Below, one piece after another: positions 10,298 to 16,510 of a DNA stretch of 21,390 nt (its first letter is position 1; every line of letters begins with the position of its first letter). The notes beneath the pieces are model-generated. The model was not told the DNA's origin and made no database searches. It was given only the letters and a program-made list of their open reading frames with translations. The stretch spans positions 1 to 21,390 of the forward strand of contig VBGS01000120.1 in assembly GCA_005889445.1 (NCBI GenBank). The letters are read 5' to 3'. Origin of the DNA: Chloroflexota bacterium. GTDB lineage: Bacteria > Chloroflexota > Limnocylindria > P2-11E. Both the position numbers and the translations under genes were made by a program.

Positions 10298-10768
10298 TCA
10301 CGCGCGCGGCGACCGGGCGCGCGGCTCTGACCACGCGACATTCGCGGGCAGCTCGTCGCGGAGCATCGGCTCAAGCGCGGCGACGTATCCGGCGAGACGT
10401 TCGGTGATCCGAGCGAGGAACGGAGCATCGAGTGTCTGGAGAGCGACAGGCTCCCAGACGCGTGCCCAGCCCTTGTCCCAGTGCTCGATCAGCGCGGCGT
10501 CGCCCAGCGCGCGATGGACGGCACGCTCGTGCGTCTGGAACGCCGCCAGGAGCCGTGCGTTGGTGAGCTCGTCCGCCTCGAAGTGGAGTCCCAGCTCGAG
10601 CCGTCGTTCGCGGGCGCGGATCCAGACCTCGTAGTGGAGCAGCCTGTTCCCGTACCACAGCTGGGCGAGAGAGAACCGCGTCGTCGATCGGAACGAGGAA
10701 AGCGCTTCCGGCAGGTGCGGTCGGACGGCGTCCGGAACGCGACGGAGAAACTCGCTCGCCGAGAGCAA
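10298..10768 (-). CDS. Uncharacterised protein, 156 residues
   Basis: Not recognised. It is a soluble, mainly helical protein rich in Arg, Leu and Trp, with aromatic-rich LAQLWYGNRLLHYEVWIRARERRLELGLHFEADE near the N-terminal third and a second cluster HWDKGWARVWEP. No transmembrane segment or signal is visible. The TTG at 10768 starts four bases after the stop of the upstream membrane-protein gene on the same strand, so the two form an operon. The HYE...R...H layout is reminiscent of nothing I can name with confidence. The start could lie further in, but the N-terminal codons fit the same composition. Confidence 0.7.
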   Translation of the reverse strand: MLSASEFLRRVPDAVRPHLPEALSSFRSTTRFSLAQLWYGNRLLHYEVWIRARERRLELGLHFEADELTNARLLAAFQTHERAVHRALGDAALIEHWDKGWARVWEPVALQTLDAPFLARITERLAGYVAALEPMLRDELPANVAWSEPRARSPRA

Positions 10769-10772
10769 GCGC

Positions 10773-11784
10773 TCAGGGGATGCGCGAGCGAAGGCTGAGA
10801 TCGATCACGCCGGTCACTATGGGCGCTCCGAAGCCGGCGAGCAGCACGAAGGTGAGGACCGCGCGTTTCGCCGGGCGCTCCAGCAGATCCCAGATGCCGT
10901 CCGCCAGGCGCGCTCCGCCGAGCATGAGCGGCGCCGGACGCGAGGACGAGCGCGGGAACGATGAGCGGGACGTAGTTCGACGAATACGTCAGGAACATGG
11001 CGAGGCCGAGGAGCAGCAGCGGCCGCGCATCGAGCCGCCGCAGAAGTCCGAACCCGAGCCCGACGCCCGCCGCGGCGAGCGGCGCGAAGAGGGGATTCCA
11101 GCGTGTGATGTTCTCCGCCAGGTAGATGCGGACGGTGTGCTGGAACGGCGGCTCGGCGGCGAGTACGGGGATCGCCGCGATGAAGCGCAGGACATCCGGG
11201 CTGATGTTGTTCCAGTACGGTCCCGCAAAGCGCTCGAGTGACGTCGCGACGATGAGAAACCCGAAGACGATCGACGATCCGATGCCGAGCGGTTTCCACT
11301 TGGCGATCGCGAGCCGGCACGACGTGATCCCAAGGAACGCGATGAAGATCCCCCAGCCGAGCATCGAGTGGGGGAACGACCAGGCGGTCTCGTCGAGACC
11401 GAAGGCGGTGTGCCAGACGGCATCGAAGAATCCGGCGAGGGCGGTGACGACGAAGCCGCCTCCAGCGAGCGCGATCGGTCCGGGAACAGGAAATGGGAAT
11501 GGCGGCAAGCGGAAGGCTTCACCGAACCAGCGCCGCAGCTCCGGCTGGAACGTGATGTACGCGAGCGTCATCGTCGCGCAGAGGTGCATCGAGTAGATGA
11601 ACAGGTGCGGCGGCGAGAAGAAGTCTTCGAACGGGTGCGTCGCGTGCCAGCGCCGGTCCCATTCGAACCCGAGCCCGAACGCGAGGAGGTCGAAGATGAC
11701 GGCGAGCCACAGGAGGCGGAACGCCGTGTCGAGGCCGGTTTCTTCGGCTTCCGACTCGGCCACGGCGATAGCGGGCGATGCCAC
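10773..11784 (-). pseudogene. Polytopic membrane protein with duplicated D-x2-W-H / S-x-P-H motif, frameshifted near its end
   Basis: Roughly 335 residues when the frame is repaired, with about eight or nine hydrophobic helices. The family is not recognised. Helix-flanking segments carry two copies of a motif: D43..WH47 then SPPH60, and D121..WH125 then SFPH139, spaced 78-79 residues apart. The main frame runs cleanly to PLIVPALVLASG near 10936. It then becomes Arg/His-rich and unconvincing. Skipping one base around 10927-10936 gives a natural continuation (LMLGGARLADGIWDLLERPAKRAVLTFVLLAGFGAPIVTGV) to a TGA at 10775-10773. A single extra base, real or a sequencing error, explains this. The GTG at 11784 is preferred over the ATG at 11823 because the hydrophobic core begins well after it and an A/T-rich TATTCAT box lies just upstream. 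Operon partner: the gene at 10298. Confidence 0.75.
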
Positions 11785-11854
11785 TCGTGAATGAATACGC
11801 CAATGCGCGCGCCGCCATGGCATCGGCTGGCTATCGGTGAGGGCAGCGATACCC

Positions 11855-11860
11855 TAAAAT
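11855..11860 (+). promoter_or_regulatory. -10-like hexamer TAAAAT for the tRNA-half/intron transcript
   Basis: TAAAAT is the best -10 match in this spacer and sits 12 bases before the first base of the tRNA acceptor stem at 11873, the right distance for a short leader trimmed by RNase P. No good -35 was found at 16-18 bases upstream. Confidence 0.5.
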
Positions 11861-11872
11861 CCGTTCTCGCAC

Positions 11873-11907
11873 TCCCTGGTAGCTCAGTGGTAGAGCGAGC
11901 GGCTCAT
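11873..11907 (+). tRNA. 5' half of a tRNA with CAT anticodon (Met elongator or Ile2 type), interrupted after position 36
   Basis: The order of parts is canonical. The acceptor strand TCCCTGG (11873-11879) is followed by TA at positions 8-9. D stem GCTC and GAGC enclose the loop AGTGGTA. G26 follows, then the anticodon-stem strand AGCGG, C32, T33 and the anticodon CAT at 11905-11907. A D-stem 11-24 pair of C-G and the absence of GGG at 29-31 argue against initiator tRNA. A leading T is unusual for a bacterial tRNA. Group I intron sequence begins at once after CAT, a position known for tRNA introns. The 3' half should pair CCGCT with the anticodon stem, have a GTTCRANNC T-loop and end in CCAGGGA. 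I could not find it before the next genes or elsewhere in the window. Confidence 0.7.
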
Positions 11908-12112
11908 GGTCAAGGGCAGCCCCTTGGGGAAACTCAGGGGTGTTACTGGGTGAACTGTCGGGAAACCTAAAGCGCGAACGCGCCATGGCAATCCGCAGCC
12001 AAGCCCGAGGAGACGCCTCGGGAAGGTTCAGAGACTATGCGCCCGGCGAGCGGGCCGAGCTCGCGTGGTCCTATTGACACGGCGTTAGAACCTATGTTCG
12101 ATCATCCTCGTG
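11908..12112 (+). ncRNA. Group I intron (IC3-like, tRNA-type) catalytic core; 3' end not found
   Basis: The core matches the conserved blocks of tRNA group I introns. The P4 strand GGCAATCCGCAGCCAAGCC (11987-12005) leads into the P6 hairpin CCCGAGG/CCTCGGG (12004-12022). The R block GGTTCAGAGACTA is at 12025-12037. P8 GCGAGC/GCTCGC is at 12046-12064. The S strand TGGTC (12066-12070) pairs with GACTA to make P7. A GCGCG at 11972-11976 can pair with TGCGC at 12038-12042 as P3. The likely internal guide GTGAAC at 11950-11955 pairs with the exon end GCTCAT, giving the expected U-G wobble at the splice site with one C-A mismatch. The bases between exon and guide fold as a GC-rich P1 extension. After P7, CACG/CGTG and GAAC/GTTC can form a P9-like hairpin (12078-12112) that would hide the GTG start of the endonuclease. 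Terminal G and 3' exon were not identified, so the end given is where the structure stops. Confidence 0.85.
12088..12099. promoter_or_regulatory. GAAC-CTAT-GTTC palindrome, resembling a Gram-positive-type LexA box, over a -10-like TATGTT
   Basis: A perfect 4-4-4 palindrome lies 11 bases before the GTG of the HNH gene. It resembles the CGAAC-N4-GTTCG operators of Gram-positive LexA, with a match on the right flank (GTTCGA) but A in place of C on the left. TATGTT inside it (12093-12098) has leaderless -10 spacing to the start. It could equally be just the apical P9 hairpin of the intron. Confidence 0.35.
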
Positions 12113-12994
12113 CAAACGTGCGCGGAGTGCGGCGCCGGCTTCCCGTCTGTCCTCGTCGTAAATGGCGTCGCGTTGGATCTGCGTGGGCGGAAGCACTGCT
12201 TAGCGTGCCGTCCGCACCGGCCTCTTCGTGGTCCGCGCAAGCCGGTCCATCGCGATCCCAAGACGCTCGTCTGCGAACAATGCGGGAGGGTCTTCCCCGC
12301 GAAGCAGCGCATCGACGGCAAGATGCGGTCGCTCTATCGGCGCAGGTTTTGTCTCGATTGCTCGCCGTTCGGACTGCACAACACGTCGCGGCATCCGGTG
12401 CGGGGGCCGGATGCTGAGGCGAGAAAGGCCGCGAAACGGGAGCGCCGTCTGCAGTCATATCTGCGTTCTCTCAACAAACGGCGACGTCGTCGGAAACGTG
12501 AGCTGGTGGAAGCGCGCAGCGGGCGGTGCATGGACTGCGGGTACTCCGACTCGGTCGAGGCGCTCCAATTCCACCATCGCGATCCTTCTACAAAGGACTT
12601 TCGCCTCGGCGAATTCAACGGCTCGCTCGAACGATTCCTGGCCGAGGCTGCCAAGTGCGATCTCGTCTGCGCGAACTGCCATCGTCTGCGACATTTGGCG
12701 GAAGGGCGCCGCGGCGGAGCTGCCGTGGTGAAGGCGCGACGGGAGATGAAGCTGCGTGCGGTGACCCTCTTCGGTGGCGCCTGCCACGAATGCCGCGGAG
12801 TGTTCCCGCCCGGAGTCTTCGATTTCCATCACCGCGATCCCGCCGGCAAGGAATTCGGGCTATCGGATAAGGGCATCTACCGCAGTTGGGAACGAAGCGT
12901 CGCCGAACTGGAAAAGTGCGTGATGCTGTGTGCGAACTGCCACGCCGAGGTCCATGCGGGGCTTCGAGAGCTCGCGCCGCGACTCGCCGCATAG
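12110..12994 (+). CDS. Intron-associated endonuclease: two zinc ribbons plus tandem HNH domains
   Basis: A 294-residue basic protein, probably a homing endonuclease that cuts an intronless allele. There are two N-terminal CxxC...CxxC zinc knuckles: C4/C7 with C30/C33, and C55/C58 with C81/C84. A very basic linker (RRRRRKR near 124-130) probably contacts DNA. HNH domain 1 has C140/C143, HHRDP at 155-159 and CANCHRLRH at 187-195. HNH domain 2 has C225/C228, HHRDP at 240-244 and CANCHAEVH at 274-282. Both copies keep the metal and catalytic histidines. Duplication of both modules in one chain is striking. The GTG start is preferred because the first knuckle begins at residue 4. The gene begins where the intron core ends and stops 20 bases before the next gene. 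It uses A/T-ending codons more freely than its neighbours, a hint of transfer. Cutting activity is inferred from family, not shown. Confidence 0.88.
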   Translation: MQTCAECGAGFPSVLVVNGVALDLRGRKHCLACRPHRPLRGPRKPVHRDPKTLVCEQCGRVFPAKQRIDGKMRSLYRRRFCLDCSPFGLHNTSRHPVRGPDAEARKAAKRERRLQSYLRSLNKRRRRRKRELVEARSGRCMDCGYSDSVEALQFHHRDPSTKDFRLGEFNGSLERFLAEAAKCDLVCANCHRLRHLAEGRRGGAAVVKARREMKLRAVTLFGGACHECRGVFPPGVFDFHHRDPAGKEFGLSDKGIYRSWERSVAELEKCVMLCANCHAEVHAGLRELAPRLAA

Positions 12995-13000
12995 TGCGAC

Positions 13001-13006
13001 TACCAT
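13001..13006 (+). promoter_or_regulatory. -10-like hexamer TACCAT before the MaoC gene
   Basis: TACCAT lies eight bases before the GTG at 13015 with no Shine-Dalgarno between, consistent with a leaderless message. It would give the acyl-CoA operon its own promoter right after the HNH stop codon. Confidence 0.45.
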
Positions 13007-13014
13007 CGGCCTCC

Positions 13015-13497
13015 GTGACCGGCCGCTTTCTCGAGGACTTCAAGGTCGGCGACGTGTATCGCTCGTCGGTCGGCCGCACGATCACAAAGACTGACAACAT
13101 CCACTTCAGCCTGCTGACGAACAACATGAACCCGATCCACAGCGACGCGAACTACGCGGCGCAGACCGAGTTCGGACGTCCGCTCGTGAACAGCTTCCTG
13201 ACGATGGCAACCGTCGCGGGCCTCATGGTCCCCGAGACAAGCCAAAACGGCTTCGCGCTCGGCGTGAGCGATGTCACGCTCCCCAACCCGCTGTTCGACG
13301 GCGACACGCTCTACGCGGACACCCAAGTCGTCGAGGTGCGTGAGACGCGCTCGCGGCCGGGTTGGGGGGTCGTGAAAGTCCGGCAGCGTGGCATCAAGCA
13401 GGACGGCACGATCGTCCTGGTCATGACCCGGACGTTCATGATCCCGACAAAGACGAATGGGCCCGAGCGCTCGCACTTCCCTTCGCCAAAGGACTGA
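13015..13497 (+). CDS. MaoC-like hot-dog hydratase (Rv2499c type)
   Basis: A 160-residue single hot-dog domain of the MaoC hydratase family, expected to add water across an enoyl-CoA. The N terminus (GRFLEDFKVGDVY) and the hydratase signature region (LLTNNMNPIHSDANYA) are followed by FGRPLVNS and SQNGFALG. All resemble the hydratase encoded beside fadE19 and citE in mycobacteria (Rv2499c, from memory). In classic R-hydratases the catalytic pair is Asp and His; here Asn precedes NPIH, a variation shared by this subgroup as I recall. The GTG start gives the conserved N terminus, and longer frames enter the endonuclease gene. The stop overlaps the ATG of the dehydrogenase (TGATG), so the genes are coupled. 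The exact substrate is inferred only from context (branched C5/C6 acyl-CoA). Confidence 0.88.
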   Translation: MTGRFLEDFKVGDVYRSSVGRTITKTDNIHFSLLTNNMNPIHSDANYAAQTEFGRPLVNSFLTMATVAGLMVPETSQNGFALGVSDVTLPNPLFDGDTLYADTQVVEVRETRSRPGWGVVKVRQRGIKQDGTIVLVMTRTFMIPTKTNGPERSHFPSPKD

Positions 13498-14663
13498 TGG
13501 ACTTCTCGCCGAGCGCGGACCGCGAGCAGCTTCGAGTGGCGGTCCGCGAGCTCTGCGCGACGTTCGGCGACGAGTATTGGCGCGAGCTCGACCGCGCCCG
13601 CGCGTATCCCGAACGCTTCGTGCGGGCGCTGACCGACGCCGGGTGGCTCGGCGCGCTCATCCCGACCGAGTACGGCGGGGCCGGGCTGGGCGTCGGCGAT
13701 GCCGCCGCGATCCTCGAGGAGGTCAATCGGTCTGGCGCGAACGGCGCGAGCGCGCACGCGCAGATGTACACGATGGGAACGCTGCTACGGCATGGAAGTG
13801 ACGAGCAGAAACGCAGGTACCTTCCGTCGATCGCCCGCGGCGAGCTTCGCCTCCAGGCGTTCGGGGTCACCGAGCCTGAGTCCGGCTCGGAGACGACACG
13901 ACTCCGGACGACGGCCACGCGCCAGGGGGACCGCTACGTGGTCAACGGGAAGAAGGTGTTCATCTCGCGCGCCGAGCACTCGGATCTCCTGCTGCTTCTC
14001 GCGCGCACGACACCGTACGAGGATCTCGACGACAAGACTCGCGGGCTCTCGGTGTTCGTCGTGGACCTACGGAAAGCGGTCGCCGAGCATCGCATCCGGA
14101 TCCGTCCGATCCAGACGATGCTCAATCACCACACGACCGAGCTGTTCATCGAAGACCTCGAGATCCCAGCCGTCGACCTTGTCGGCGAGGAGGGTGCGGG
14201 CTTCCGGCAGATCATCGACAGCTGGAACGCCGAGCGGATCCTCATCGCGTCCGAGGCGATCGGCGACGGCCGCTGGTTCGTCGAGCGCGCATCGCGATAC
14301 GCGACGGACCGAGTCGTCTTCGGACGACCGATCGGGACGAACCAGGGCGTGCAGTTCCCGATCGCGCAGGCGTACGCGCGCATCGACGCCGCGGCGCTGC
14401 TGCGCGATCGAGCCGCGTGGCTTTTCGACAGCGGGAAACCGTGCGGACCCGACGCGAATATGGCCAAGCTTCTCGCGTCGCAGGCGTCGTGGGACGCCGC
14501 GAACGCCGCGCTCGACACCTACGGGGGCTACGGCTTCGCGTCGGAGCTCGACGTTGAGCGCAAGCTCCGCGAGACCCGTCTGCTGATGGTCGCCCCGGTC
14601 AGCAACAACCTGGTGCTTGCGTACATCGGTCACACCGTGCTGGGGATGCCGAAATCGTATTGA
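13497..14663 (+). CDS. Acyl-CoA dehydrogenase
   Basis: A FAD-dependent acyl-CoA dehydrogenase, 388 residues, standard length. The N-terminal helical domain is followed by the middle beta domain with FGVTEPESGSE (FAD/substrate loop) and the VVNGKKVFIS motif. The C-terminal helical domain has ATDRVVFGRPIG and DTYGGYGFASELDVERKLRETR. Glu350 in FASELD sits where medium-chain and short-branched dehydrogenases keep their catalytic base. All motifs look intact. It is translationally coupled on both sides: it shares TGATG with the MaoC gene, and its TGA overlaps the TTG of the lyase gene. In mycobacteria a homologous trio (fadE19, MaoC, citE) belongs to leucine/itaconate-related dissimilation, so a branched short-chain acyl-CoA substrate is my inference. 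Confidence 0.95.
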   Translation: MDFSPSADREQLRVAVRELCATFGDEYWRELDRARAYPERFVRALTDAGWLGALIPTEYGGAGLGVGDAAAILEEVNRSGANGASAHAQMYTMGTLLRHGSDEQKRRYLPSIARGELRLQAFGVTEPESGSETTRLRTTATRQGDRYVVNGKKVFISRAEHSDLLLLLARTTPYEDLDDKTRGLSVFVVDLRKAVAEHRIRIRPIQTMLNHHTTELFIEDLEIPAVDLVGEEGAGFRQIIDSWNAERILIASEAIGDGRWFVERASRYATDRVVFGRPIGTNQGVQFPIAQAYARIDAAALLRDRAAWLFDSGKPCGPDANMAKLLASQASWDAANAALDTYGGYGFASELDVERKLRETRLLMVAPVSNNLVLAYIGHTVLGMPKSY

Positions 14664-15433
14664 GCGTCCGGCTGCGATCGATGATGTTCGTTCCCTCGCA
14701 TCGCGACCGCATGGTCGAGCGCGCGCTCGCGATGGAGGCGCTCGACGCGGCGATCCTCGACCTGGAAGACGGCGTGCCGATCGAGGAGAAACCCACCGGG
14801 CGGACGCGCCTGCGCGACGCGCTCGCGCGCAGCAGCACCGGTCCGGCACGATTTGTCCGGGTCAACGCGCCGGCGAGCGGCGAGCTTGACGCCGATCTCG
14901 AGGCGGTCGTGCGTCCCGGTCTGGACGGCATCGTCCTCCCGAAGGTCGACACCGTCGCCGATCTCGCAAGCGCGCTTGGGTCGATCGACGCGCACGAGCG
15001 GGCGGCGGGACTGAGTCCCGTGGCGATCGTCGTTTCGATCGAATCGGCTCGCGGGCTCATCGCCGCGCCGTTGCTGGCCGCGGAGACTCGCGTCAGCGCG
15101 CTCCTGTTCGGCGCCGAAGACTTCGCGCTCGGCCTTGGCCTCCCCGCGCGGCGAGAGGCCGAGGCCTCCGAGCTCCTCTACGCACGGTCAGCCGTCGTCG
15201 TTGCCGCCACCGCCGCGCGTCGCCTCGCCATCGACGGGATCTGGCCGGACTTGAACGACGAGCCGGGCCTGCGGCAGGACGCCCTTCGCGCGCGGCGCCT
15301 CGGCTTCGCTGGCAAATCGCTCATCCATCCCAAGCAGGTCGCCGTCATCAACGAGTGCTTCACGGACGGCAAGCTGCTCGATCCGCCGGTCGTCGATCGC
15401 GCGCGCCGCGTCCTGGACGCGCGCCGGAAATAG
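14660..15433 (+). CDS. HpcH/HpaI/CitE-family CoA-ester lyase
   Basis: A 257-residue TIM-barrel lyase of the CitE-like group, which cleaves 3-hydroxyacyl-CoA esters such as malyl-, citramalyl- or related CoAs to a keto acid and an acyl-CoA. The motifs are ordered: RSMMFVPSHR at the N terminus, DLEDGVP (34-40), RVN (67-69, substrate Arg), the IESARGL strand, LLFGAEDFALGLG with the Mg-binding Glu/Asp, and the C-terminal KSLIHPKQV that contacts CoA. The start is the TTG at 14660, which overlaps the previous stop (TTGA). An ATG further in (MMFVPS) would delete little. It is the last gene of the three-gene operon and is followed by a hairpin terminator. Which CoA ester it cleaves cannot be told from sequence; citramalyl-CoA or a related C5/C6 ester is favoured by context. 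Confidence 0.92.
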   Translation: MSVRLRSMMFVPSHRDRMVERALAMEALDAAILDLEDGVPIEEKPTGRTRLRDALARSSTGPARFVRVNAPASGELDADLEAVVRPGLDGIVLPKVDTVADLASALGSIDAHERAAGLSPVAIVVSIESARGLIAAPLLAAETRVSALLFGAEDFALGLGLPARREAEASELLYARSAVVVAATAARRLAIDGIWPDLNDEPGLRQDALRARRLGFAGKSLIHPKQVAVINECFTDGKLLDPPVVDRARRVLDARRK

Positions 15434-15434
15434 A

Positions 15435-15465
15435 GAACGCCGCCCGAGGGGTCTGGGCGGCGTTC
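15435..15465 (+). terminator. Hairpin terminator after the CitE-like gene
   Basis: An 11-bp perfect stem (GAACGCCGCCC / GGGCGGCGTTC) with a nine-base loop starts two bases after the stop codon and is followed by TTCGGT. The T tract is short, so termination may be partial or may rely on the very stable stem. Confidence 0.75.
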
Positions 15466-15488
15466 TTCGGTGGGGAAGAACAAAGTCA

Positions 15489-15527
15489 GTGTGGTCAGCG
15501 AGCCGACGCTGGCGTCGCTGACCACAC
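15489..15527. repeat. Long perfect inverted repeat in the spacer (13-bp arms)
   Basis: GTGTGGTCAGCGA (15489-15501) and TCGCTGACCACAC (15515-15527) are exact reverse complements. The 13-base loop contains a further GCC/GGC pairing. It is not followed by a T tract on either strand. It sits between two terminator-like hairpins and could be a REP-like element, an operator for a dimeric protein, or an RNA stem. Confidence 0.8.
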
Positions 15528-15614
15528 CCACCATCCCCTGCGCCGAGCGATCTGTCTCGTCCGGGATAACGGGCGCGTTCGCGCGCGATTAGGCGTCGCT
15601 ACCGCTATGAAATG

Positions 15615-15644
15615 GAGCGGCCCGCCTCATGTGGCGGGCCGCTC
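15615..15644. terminator. Hairpin terminator for the minus-strand secreted-protein gene
   Basis: A 12-bp perfect stem (GAGCGGCCCGCC / GGCGGGCCGCTC) with a six-base loop lies 33 bases beyond the minus-strand stop codon. Read on the minus strand it is followed by CATTTCAT, a modest T-rich tail. Confidence 0.65.
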
Positions 15645-15676
15645 GACGCAGGGGGGTCGGAAATTGACGTAGTTAG

Positions 15677-16435
15677 CTAGTCGTGGCCCCGGCCGCTCTC
15701 GCCCGTGCCCTTCTTAGCGGTCGACTTCTGGTCGGTCGCACGGGTCTGGGCGTCCTTGCTTGTGACCGTCGGCAGGGCCGAGATCGTGGCCTTCGCCGTG
15801 TTGAACGCGAGGGTCATCGCGGCACTGGCCTCGTCGGCGATGGCCTGAGGCGTCGTGCCGGTGAACGTGACACTCGTCGTCGTCGTCGTCGTCGAGTCCT
15901 TGTCATCGTTCTCGTCGTTGTTGCTACCGGTGTTCTGGTTGTCGGTCGTGTCCTCATCGGCTGTGTCGTTCGTGTCCTCGTCGTCATTGGCGCAGGCGGT
16001 CGTCGCGAGCGCGTGGATCGCCTTCACCGCGTCCCGACGGGTCTGCATGAGCTGGACGTCGGCCGTTTGTGCGGCCTGACGACCCTTCTCGCCCTTGTCC
16101 CTCGCGAGCTTGTCGAGGGAGAGCTTGAACTGGATCGCCGTCCTGTCGATCTGGCGGACCGCGGCGTTCGCCGCTTGTGCCTCGGTCGAGCAGCTACTGG
16201 GCGTGGTCGTTTCGGTCTTGGATGTGGATGAGTGCTCATCCTTGTCGTTGTCGGTTTCCTTCGACGCGTCGGCGGGACTGGATGACGCCGACTCGGTCGC
16301 CGGCGTGATCGTCACCGTCGTTACACCGTTCTGGGTTGTCGCGCTGACGAGAGCTCCCGTCGTCCCAAGGACGAACACCGCGGAGATCGCAGCGCCCTTG
16401 GATTGCAGCAGGAGTGCGAGAAGCTTTGCGAGCAT
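15677..16435 (-). CDS. Predicted secreted Thr/Asp-rich protein with helical core, function unknown
   Basis: A 252-residue protein. Residues 1-33 form a membrane/signal segment (LLALLLQSKGAAISAVFVLGTTGALVSA), so the rest should be outside the cytoplasm, anchored or released. A Ser/Thr/Glu/Asp-rich stalk follows to ~80. Next comes an amphipathic helical segment of ~75 residues bounded by two cysteines (in PSSCSTEA and TTACAND) that could pair. An Asp/Asn/Thr-rich low-complexity stretch comes next, including six consecutive Thr from a trinucleotide repeat. A second helical segment and a basic, Gly-rich tail end the protein. The acidic runs could bind divalent cations (inference). I do not recognise a family. 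The ATG at 16435 is fixed by AAGGAG a few bases upstream, the best Shine-Dalgarno in the window. It is monocistronic, divergent from the hydrolase gene. Confidence 0.82.
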   Translation of the reverse strand: MLAKLLALLLQSKGAAISAVFVLGTTGALVSATTQNGVTTVTITPATESASSSPADASKETDNDKDEHSSTSKTETTTPSSCSTEAQAANAAVRQIDRTAIQFKLSLDKLARDKGEKGRQAAQTADVQLMQTRRDAVKAIHALATTACANDDEDTNDTADEDTTDNQNTGSNNDENDDKDSTTTTTTSVTFTGTTPQAIADEASAAMTLAFNTAKATISALPTVTSKDAQTRATDQKSTAKKGTGESGRGHD

Positions 16436-16498
16436 GCTTTCTCCTTCCCTGTGCACGGTTTCAACGCGCGACTTTCCGGAGCGTTACTCGCAAAGCGA

Positions 16499-16504
16499 TA
16501 CATT
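16499..16504 (+). promoter_or_regulatory. -10-like hexamer TACATT before the alpha/beta hydrolase gene
   Basis: TACATT ends six bases before the GTG at 16511, so the transcript would start at the start codon. TTTCAA at 16461-16466 is too far upstream for a standard -35. Confidence 0.4.
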
Positions 16505-16510
16505 CGTCGC

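Noticed and set aside
11873..11907. Initiator tRNA-fMet as the identity of the tRNA half
   Set aside because: It lacks the GGG at 29-31 and has C11-G24 rather than the purine-pyrimidine pair usual for initiators; elongator Met or Ile2 fits better.
12094..12104. GTTCGATC as the T-loop of the missing tRNA 3' half
   Set aside because: Position 61 would be A instead of C, the flanking bases do not form a T stem, and no acceptor strand complementary to TCCCTGG follows.
12947..12980. AGGTC followed by a CTTCGAGAG loop, looking like a variable loop plus T arm inside the end of the HNH gene
   Set aside because: The closing pair is reversed (C-G), no matching anticodon or acceptor strands exist, and the bases encode the conserved CANCH...VHAG motif.
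15874..15894. CGT/GTC repeat tract as a phase-variation switch
   Set aside because: The unit is three bases, so slippage changes only the number of Thr residues and not the frame.
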